DNA from: an uncultured Mycoplasmatota bacterium
Lineage (GTDB): Bacteria; Bacillota_I; Bacilli_A; RF39; UBA660
DNA: 35,954 nucleotides
NCBI GenBank assembly: GCA_947649365.1
Contig: CANSRH010000019.1
Location: forward strand, 1-35,954
Reading direction: 5' to 3'
Shown in pieces: positions 31,945 to 35,954 of the stretch (its first letter is position 1; each line of letters opens with the position of its first letter). Position numbers and translations under genes: made by a program. The notes beneath the pieces were generated by a model. The model saw only the letters and a list, made by a program, of their open reading frames with translations, did not search any database and was not told the origin of the DNA.

Positions 31945-32181
31945 TTCTACATTTATAATTCCTTCTATTTCTTCTATTTCTTGTTGAAGCATGACTAAAA
32001 TATAATTTTTTAAGGTAAAGTCTTGTCCTAGGCAGTCTATACAATGTCCTTTTAATTTTACATATACATAATGTTCTTCGTATTTTATGAATTCAATGTC
32101 TCCGCCATCCATATTGAGATATGGACGTATTTCTTCAATCATTTCTTTTATTTTATTTTCTATTTCTTTTTCGTGATTCAT
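31939..32181 (-). CDS. NifU C-terminal-domain (Nfu-type) Fe-S protein, YutI-like
   Basis: An 80-residue NFU-domain protein: EMIEEIRPYLNMDGGDIEFIKY is the family signature, and KLKGHCIDCLGQDFTLKNYI carries the CxxC that binds an Fe-S cluster for transfer to target proteins (usual form GACxxCxxS). Only the CIDC pair is present; the following residues deviate. In Bacillus this gene is yutI, near yutH. ATG 32181 follows AGGTGA at 8 nt. The stop overlaps the convergent yutH-like gene by 6 bp. Confidence 0.83.
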   Translation of the reverse strand: MNHEKEIENKIKEMIEEIRPYLNMDGGDIEFIKYEEHYVYVKLKGHCIDCLGQDFTLKNYILVMLQQEIEEIEGIINVEL

Positions 32182-32223
32182 GTTTTTTCACCTGTAAGTA
32201 TTATAACAAATTCTTTTAAGGAA

Positions 32224-32232
32224 TGGTATAAT
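32224..32232 (+). promoter_or_regulatory. Consensus extended -10 promoter
   Basis: TG-g-TATAAT, 24 bp before the S1-protein start. A transcription start near 32239 excludes the TTG at 32238 and makes ATG 32241 nearly leaderless, supporting ATG 32256. Confidence 0.65.
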
Positions 32233-32255
32233 GGTATTTGATGGGAAGTGAAGGA

Positions 32256-32603
32256 ATGACTCATGTAGAGGTGGGAGATATTCTAGAAGTTGTTGTGACA
32301 GGTATTGCTAGTTATGGGATTTTTGTGCAATGGAATGAAAATTATACTGGTTTAATTCATATTTCGGAGATTTCTAATTATTTTGTTAAGAGTATTACTG
32401 ATTATGTGTCTTTGGGAGAGTCGATTTTAAGTGAAGTGACAGAAGTAGAGGAAGAGAGTAAACATTTGAAGCTGTCGATTAAAAATATTAATTATAAATT
32501 GACTCCAAAGTATGGTAAGATTCGGGATACGAAAGATGGATTTAAGGCTTTGCAAATGAAGTTGCCTGTGTGGATAAGAGAAAAGTTAGCAGAATTAGAT
32601 TGA
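32256..32603 (+). CDS. S1-domain RNA-binding protein (YugI/GSP13/CvfD-like)
   Basis: A 115-residue protein with one S1 RNA-binding domain (VEVGDILEVVVTGIASYGIFVQWNENYTGLIHISEISNYFVKSI...LSEVTEVEEESKHLKLSIK) and a short C-terminal tail ending GFKALQMKLPVWI, as in general stress protein 13 (YugI) and CvfD, ribosome-associated post-transcriptional regulators. ATG 32256 is chosen from the promoter position and from the family start (a few residues before the VG). GGGAAGTGAAGGA in a 16-nt leader serves ribosome binding. It is monocistronic and convergent with the accessory region. Confidence 0.8.
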   Translation: MTHVEVGDILEVVVTGIASYGIFVQWNENYTGLIHISEISNYFVKSITDYVSLGESILSEVTEVEEESKHLKLSIKNINYKLTPKYGKIRDTKDGFKALQMKLPVWIREKLAELD

Positions 32604-32660
32604 ACTTTTCTTTTTTATTGTTCTTTTGAAATCTTTTTTATTTTTCTTGTAAATTGAATA

Positions 32661-32688
32661 TAAAAAAACTTGAAAATTTATTCAAGTT
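32661..32688 (-). terminator. Terminator of the GNAT gene
   Basis: AACTTGAA (32667-32674) and TTCAAGTT (32681-32688) form a perfect 8-bp stem. On the minus strand a T-run follows at once; on the plus strand T-rich sequence also follows a few bases later, so it may work both ways. Confidence 0.65.
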
Positions 32689-32743
32689 CGTCTGTTTTTT
32701 TAACAAGTAATAAATTCTATTACAAAATACTTTGGCTTCTTTT

Positions 32744-33274
32744 TTACAAATCATACAAATAAAACACTTCTGGATATCCAATATCCAATTGAACAAAGTT
32801 TTGTTCATGTTCTGATAACTTTCCACCCCATGATTCATATACTTTTCTTGCTTTTGTATTTTCTTTTAAAACTCCTATCACATATTTAGAGGCCCCATTT
32901 TCTTTTGCCCATTTTTCAAATATGTTTCTAAAAGAAGTACCAATTCCCTTGCCTTGGAATTTTGGATGAATGTAAAGTGCTATTAAATCTGCATATTCAT
33001 CAGAAAAATATTCATAGGAGGAAGTAATACTTCCGCTCATAAGTCCAATTAATTCTCCTTTGTATTCTGCAACATATGCTATATTCTTATTGTCGTTTTT
33101 CATTTTATTTGTAAAATTCCCAATTTTTTTGTTTATTGTATTTTCCCTTTCAATAAATACCTCTTCTGGAAAAATATGATGGTACGCATCTCTCCATACT
33201 TTATTTATTAACGTAAACCAATTTAATGCATCTTCTTCATTGACTTTTCTAATATTTATTGATTCATTGTTCAT
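32744..33274 (-). CDS. GNAT-family N-acetyltransferase
   Basis: A 176-residue complete GNAT domain: INIRKVNEEDALNWFTLINKVW at the N-terminus, YVAEYKGELIGLMSGSI, the acetyl-CoA loop in LYIHPKFQGKGIGTSF (Q/RxxGxG/A intact) and the C-terminal VLKENTKARKVYESWGGKL. The organisation is that of small-molecule or peptide acetyltransferases such as those acting on amines or antibiotics; the substrate is unknown. AAAGGAAG precedes the ATG. It lies on the same strand as the hydrolase cassette, but a terminator at 33341-33371 separates them. Confidence 0.88.
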   Translation of the reverse strand: MNNESINIRKVNEEDALNWFTLINKVWRDAYHHIFPEEVFIERENTINKKIGNFTNKMKNDNKNIAYVAEYKGELIGLMSGSITSSYEYFSDEYADLIALYIHPKFQGKGIGTSFRNIFEKWAKENGASKYVIGVLKENTKARKVYESWGGKLSEHEQNFVQLDIGYPEVFYLYDL

Positions 33275-33340
33275 ATTATCTACTTCCTTTTTAAGTATTT
33301 CTTTTTGTTTTATGCAAGTTTTTTTGATAAATACATAATA

Positions 33341-33371
33341 ACATAAAAACGACTTTTTTACAAATCGTTTT
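33341..33371 (-). terminator. Terminator of the three-gene cassette
   Basis: Read on the minus strand: AAAACGA, 12-nt loop, TCGTTTT, then T-rich sequence, 26 bp after the stop of the last cassette gene. Confidence 0.6.
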
Positions 33372-33396
33372 GTTTATACCCAAAAGTTTGAGTTTC

Positions 33397-34035
33397 CTAA
33401 TATATTCTTCTAGTTCCACCTAAATATTCTGCTTTTAATGAACTTATTTTTTTGTGCGACTTTTTAAGTGTATATGCAAAAGCAGCATCATAAGTTAAAT
33501 CTTCTATATTATGACTAGGTAGTATTATTCCCTTATTTGGATGTAATTGACATATTTGATTTTTTATAATATTTTTATACCCATTATTAGGTATTTTATC
33601 TGGAAAAAATAAATTAGATATTAATTTAGTTCTTATTTCATCACTTGTAAAAGAACATATTTTTTTAGTTTTATACAATTTATCAAAAACTTCTTTTTCA
33701 CATATCGTATTCGAGCATGGATTAAAAGAATACCATTTATTATTATAAAAAATTTCTATCCAGGAATAATAACTTGATTCTTCACTATTTTCAAAGTATA
33801 AAGTTCCTCTACTTAATATAGCTTTTTCATATAAAGGAGTTAATAAAAAGCATATTTGATCGCTCCATCCAAAATATTCCTTCTTTTGAATAGATTGTAT
33901 TGTCGTTTTACTAAAAGGTTCACCAAAAATAGTACATTCGTGTGTATCAAATTTCAAATTATCAGTTATATCATAGATTTTTTGGACAACATTACTGTTT
34001 TCAATCAAATTATTTTTTTCTTCATTTTTTTTCAT
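33397..34035 (-). CDS. Transglutaminase-like protein with degenerate active site, cassette gene 3
   Basis: A 212-residue protein. Residues about 56-108 (GWSDQICFLL ... LSRGTLYF ... YYSWIEIFYNNKWYSFNPCS) look like the transglutaminase/papain-like core (Cys, then HAWxEV...W...DP), with a candidate Cys at 62, but the usual His is Tyr/Ser and the usual Asp is Asn (FNPC), so enzymatic activity is doubtful. The C-terminus is KAEYLGGTRRIY; its EYLGG plus Arg recalls EYLGGQVTR in cassette gene 1, and the LGG is followed by only five residues. No signal peptide. GGAG is 9 nt before the ATG; the start overlaps the C39 gene by 14 bp. The fold assignment is tentative. Confidence 0.5.
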   Translation of the reverse strand: MKKNEEKNNLIENSNVVQKIYDITDNLKFDTHECTIFGEPFSKTTIQSIQKKEYFGWSDQICFLLTPLYEKAILSRGTLYFENSEESSYYSWIEIFYNNKWYSFNPCSNTICEKEVFDKLYKTKKICSFTSDEIRTKLISNLFFPDKIPNNGYKNIIKNQICQLHPNKGIILPSHNIEDLTYDAAFAYTLKKSHKKISSLKAEYLGGTRRIY

Positions 34036-34720
34036 TTTCTTTGTCTCCTTTCTTTAATACTAATGATTTATTTTTTATCATTAGGAAATCAAAGGTATTT
34101 GTATACATGTTTGATATAAGTGTTTCATAAGAATAGGTTGTATCTATTTGGTTATCTCCAGTTTTATTGGGATTAGCTACATAAAATTCATTATTAAGAT
34201 TATTAACACTCGTAACAGCAATATAATGTCCATAGTTAGAGAAAGTTCTTGGATGTTCTATCTTTCTTTTAGGACCAACCAATACTAGAGCCATGTAATC
34301 CTGTTTAATCATTTCAATAATTTGTTCTTTTTTTAATTCAGGGTGTTCATAACTATATTTTACTAATTGATATTCAAGATTAAATCTTTTAGTTCTATTT
34401 AATTCTTGAAGTAAATATAAAAAACCTAATGTAGACATTCCTAATCTGCTATTTTCTTTATTTGTATAAAAATCTATTTTATTTCCATAGTCATCTAATA
34501 GTATTAGTTTTGCAACACTCACTGGATCTAAATTATATCCAATACTTGATAATATAGTGGCCATTGAACATGGGCCACATCCAAAATCTTGTAGTTCATA
34601 GTTAAGGATTCCATCTTGTCCCTCTATATCACTATACATATATTGTTTATATCTTTTCGTATACTTTCTACCAAATTCATTAGGCAAAATAATATCATAT
34701 TTTTCATTTATTGTATTCAT
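34022..34720 (-). CDS. Stand-alone C39-like cysteine peptidase, cassette gene 2
   Basis: A 232-residue papain-like peptidase. FGCGPCSMATILSSIG (Cys 48, oxyanion Gln in ELQDFGCG), NYGHYIAVTSV (His 165) and FYVANPNKTGD (Asn/Asp) give the Peptidase_C39-like triad order. It has no ABC-transporter fusion and no signal peptide, so it should act in the cytosol, unlike bacteriocin-exporter C39 domains that cut after double-Gly leaders. AAGGAG is 9 nt upstream. The ATG overlaps the stop of gene 1 (ATGA), and its 3' end overlaps gene 3 by 14 bp. The substrate is unknown; a peptide made in or near the cassette is a reasonable guess. Confidence 0.75.
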   Translation of the reverse strand: MNTINEKYDIILPNEFGRKYTKRYKQYMYSDIEGQDGILNYELQDFGCGPCSMATILSSIGYNLDPVSVAKLILLDDYGNKIDFYTNKENSRLGMSTLGFLYLLQELNRTKRFNLEYQLVKYSYEHPELKKEQIIEMIKQDYMALVLVGPKRKIEHPRTFSNYGHYIAVTSVNNLNNEFYVANPNKTGDNQIDTTYSYETLISNMYTNTFDFLMIKNKSLVLKKGDKENEKK

Positions 34721-35424
34721 CTTCTATTTCTCCTTACTTTTTCTAATTTCATAGAGTAATCGTAAGTTTCATAAATAGATTCTTCCATTGAATCAATAAA
34801 TGATTTTAATAAATAATAATTTTCTAATTTTAATGTTCTTATTTTTCTTTTTATCTCGAGTTGAAAAGAATTAGTAATCATAGAACTTTGTCTAGTTACT
34901 TGTCCACCTAAATATTCACTACCATTATCAACAGATAAATTATAACCTCTAAAATTATTTTCAAATATCTTAATAACTTTTGTGTCACAAGTATTATAAT
35001 CATCATGCCATAAACTACAATCGTATTTTTTACTGTTAACACAGCCATGAATATCTATTACTAAAAATTGATTAAATTCTTGAATATACCTTTTTAACGC
35101 ATTCAAATAATCATTTTCTATATGTGATAACGTTGTTCCTAAAGGAAAATTGGGGTCATCATTCTCATTAAAAACTCTAACAAAACAAGAACACTCACAC
35201 TTTTTTGCTAAATAAATTGCAAGTGTACCTGTCAAATAATCACTAGATTTAACTTGCGATTCTCTATATTGTTTTACTGCATGTGGTGCAGATAATAAAA
35301 TTGGTATTTTACCAGTTTTCAATATATAATTTTTATTATCAATTTTTAAGCCATTTTTGTTATTTGCTAAAAACTGATTATTTATGTTTCTTAATTCACT
35401 AATAATTGTATTTGTATTAATCAC
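34717..35424 (-). CDS. N-formylglutamate amidohydrolase-like zinc hydrolase, cassette gene 1
   Basis: A 235-residue protein of the FGase/poly-gamma-glutamate-hydrolase-like fold: PILLSAPHAVKQYRE (metal His 48), SDYLTGTLAIYLAKK, FLVIDIHGC (Asp 124, His 126), EYLGGQVTRQ and SFQLEIKR (Glu 190) correspond to the SxPHxG, DxHS, GG and QxE signatures of that family. It probably hydrolyses an amide in a Zn-dependent way; FGase itself acts in histidine degradation, but no hut genes are near. The start is GTG directly abutting AAGGAG, with no better in-frame start, so initiation is unusual and may depend on the 23-codon ORF ending 10 nt upstream. It overlaps the peptidase gene by 4 bp. Confidence 0.65.
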   Translation of the reverse strand: MINTNTIISELRNINNQFLANNKNGLKIDNKNYILKTGKIPILLSAPHAVKQYRESQVKSSDYLTGTLAIYLAKKCECSCFVRVFNENDDPNFPLGTTLSHIENDYLNALKRYIQEFNQFLVIDIHGCVNSKKYDCSLWHDDYNTCDTKVIKIFENNFRGYNLSVDNGSEYLGGQVTRQSSMITNSFQLEIKRKIRTLKLENYYLLKSFIDSMEESIYETYDYSMKLEKVRRNRR

Positions 35425-35434
35425 TCCTTATTTT

Positions 35435-35506
35435 TTATTTTGAAATTAATACATTTATACAATCGAATTTTAAATTATGATAAAATAAAACTATACATTT
35501 TCTCAT
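35435..35506 (-). CDS. 23-codon ORF heading the cassette (leader or precursor peptide)
   Basis: From ATG 35506 the minus strand encodes 23 residues, beginning MRKCIVLFYHNLKF and ending NVLISK with a second Cys at position 16. GGGGTGA lies 6 nt upstream, a better ribosome binding site than that of the following gene, whose start is 10 nt after this stop. It may be translated to couple ribosomes to gene 1, or be a small substrate peptide of the cassette hydrolases. Not proven coding. Confidence 0.4.
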   Translation of the reverse strand: MRKCIVLFYHNLKFDCINVLISK

Positions 35507-35528
35507 AATCAATCACCCCAACTTGTTT

Positions 35529-35556
35529 AAAATGTTATAACAATTAATAACATTTT
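35529..35556 (-). promoter_or_regulatory. Leader hairpin of the cassette
   Basis: AAAATGTTAT (35529-35538) and ATAACATTTT (35547-35556) form a perfect 10-bp stem with an 8-nt loop between the cassette promoter and the 23-codon ORF. Both sides carry T/A runs, so it could terminate in either direction, attenuate cassette transcription, or be an operator. Confidence 0.5.
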
Positions 35557-35568
35557 TTTGGTGCCTTT

Positions 35569-35596
35569 ATTATACATTCATTTTTATGAAAGTCAA
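35569..35596 (-). promoter_or_regulatory. Cassette promoter
   Basis: On the minus strand: TTGACT, 16-bp spacer, perfect TATAAT. It would start transcription near 35562, about 56 nt before the 23-codon ORF. Between here and 35695 there is an imperfect ACACAC/GTGTGT inverted repeat (about 35630-35665) and no gene. Confidence 0.65.
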
Positions 35597-35695
35597 ATAA
35601 ACATTTCTAACTATTTACTTGTTAAATACACACGCTGAATGGTTATTTCATTATACAAGTGTGTTTACTAAACTGACACAATTCATTCATTTTTA

Positions 35696-35724
35696 TTGTA
35701 TTTTATAAAACTATTTAGTATAAT
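35696..35724 (+). promoter_or_regulatory. Promoter of the 30-residue peptide gene
   Basis: TTGTAT (35696-35701), 17-bp spacer, perfect TATAAT (35719-35724), giving a leader of about 60 nt before the peptide ATG. Confidence 0.65.
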
Positions 35725-35790
35725 TCTTGTAGGGAAAATCAGTTGTTGAGTGTCTACCGAATCTCACAAAAGAGAGGAGGTTTGATAAAA

Positions 35791-35883
35791 ATGAAAACTA
35801 AGACTTTTATTTTGAAAGTCCTTAAGCTCATTGCTATCATTTTATTTCTCCTTATCATTATGATAGTAGTTATAAAAAAATGA
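35791..35883 (+). CDS. 30-residue hydrophobic peptide (type I toxin-like)
   Basis: ATG 35791 follows GAGAGGAGG at 10 nt. The product has a basic start (MKTKTFILKVLK), one continuous hydrophobic helix of Leu/Ile/Phe/Val (about 13-28) and ends with two Lys. It has its own promoter, a leader of about 60 nt and an intrinsic terminator, making a complete mini-transcription unit. Size, charge pattern and strong ribosome binding resemble membrane toxins of type I toxin-antitoxin loci or small membrane regulators. A TATAAT on the minus strand at 35903-35908 could drive an antisense RNA across the ORF, but has no good -35. No sequence family is recognised. Confidence 0.6.
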   Translation: MKTKTFILKVLKLIAIILFLLIIMIVVIKK

Positions 35884-35923
35884 CACTTAATCTTTACATT
35901 AAATTATACCCATAAAAATAGAC

Positions 35924-35950
35924 AGATAGGAAAAGACACCTATCTTTTTC
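35924..35950 (+). terminator. Rho-independent terminator of the peptide gene
   Basis: AGATAGG (35924-35930) pairs with CCTATCT (35939-35945), 8-nt loop, followed by T. Confidence 0.7.
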
Positions 35951-35954
35951 TATG

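Noticed and set aside
32638-32838. 66-codon minus-strand ORF after the GNAT gene
   Set aside because: It overlaps the GNAT 3' end in another frame and runs through the terminator hairpin.
33856-34130. Plus-strand ORFs opposite the cassette
   Set aside because: Hydrophobic Phe/Ile/Leu-rich antisense frames without ribosome binding sites.
1-35954. CRISPR array, insertion sequence or rRNA
   Set aside because: No regularly spaced repeats, no transposase frames or terminal inverted repeats, and no rRNA-like stretch were seen.

Overview
The window is AT-rich DNA from a low-GC Gram-positive bacterium (Bacilli). TGA is used as a stop codon (for example at the ends of the TatD-like gene and the 30-residue peptide gene), so this is not a TGA=Trp mycoplasma. 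A D-alanine--D-alanine ligase implies a peptidoglycan wall. A block resembling yunB, yutD, yutH and the NifU-like gene yutI of Bacillus points to a sporulating or formerly sporulating lineage. I infer an uncultured gut-type Bacilli/Erysipelotrichia/RF39-like organism; that placement comes from gene content, not a search. Promoters are often of the extended -10 type (TGnTATAAT) with very short leaders.

Layout: 1-746 is the 3' end of a phage-tail/surface-type protein gene. 927-2724 is a PadR regulator with its HAAS/DUF1700 membrane partner. 2792-4821 pairs a lone ClpB-type AAA+ ATPase with a DapB-like amino-acid dehydrogenase. 4878-6562 holds a small membrane protein, tRNA-His, and the wreck of an integrated element: a tyrosine integrase broken by a stop, an apparent internal deletion and a frameshift, a second dead gene, and two small ORFs including a helix-turn-helix protein. 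6787-10692 is a TatD-family nuclease and a 1024-residue Upf1-like SF1 helicase, preceded by a striking pair of mutually exclusive RNA hairpins. 10755-14198 carries ddl, a LigD-like protein with phosphoesterase and polymerase domains but no ligase, and a membrane protein with a possible nuclease-like tail. 14305-22670 mixes an MBL-fold hydrolase, unknown proteins, two SDR dehydrogenases, an orphan KilA-N protein, a PLP lyase-family enzyme and a GNAT acetyltransferase.

22779-24715 is a co-oriented RNA-modification and nucleotide set (RluA-type synthase, 5'(3')-deoxyribonucleotidase, RsuA/RluB-type synthase). It faces a ferredoxin with an unusual Cys/His-rich tail across a shared terminator. 25187-32603 contains a tail-anchored protein, a camelysin/TasA-like surface protein, yunB, unknown membrane proteins, yutD, a yutH-like coat-protein gene, a NifU-domain protein and a YugI/CvfD-type S1 protein.

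32744-35950 is accessory. On the minus strand there is a GNAT enzyme and a tightly overlapping three-gene cassette: an N-formylglutamate amidohydrolase-like zinc hydrolase, a stand-alone C39 cysteine peptidase and a transglutaminase-like protein. The cassette is preceded by a consensus promoter, a leader hairpin and a 23-codon ORF. Diverging from it is a self-contained 30-residue hydrophobic peptide gene with its own promoter, strong ribosome binding site and terminator. This cassette and the TatD/helicase pair with its hairpin switch are the best candidates for undescribed systems. All functional statements rest on motif recognition by eye; no database search was run.
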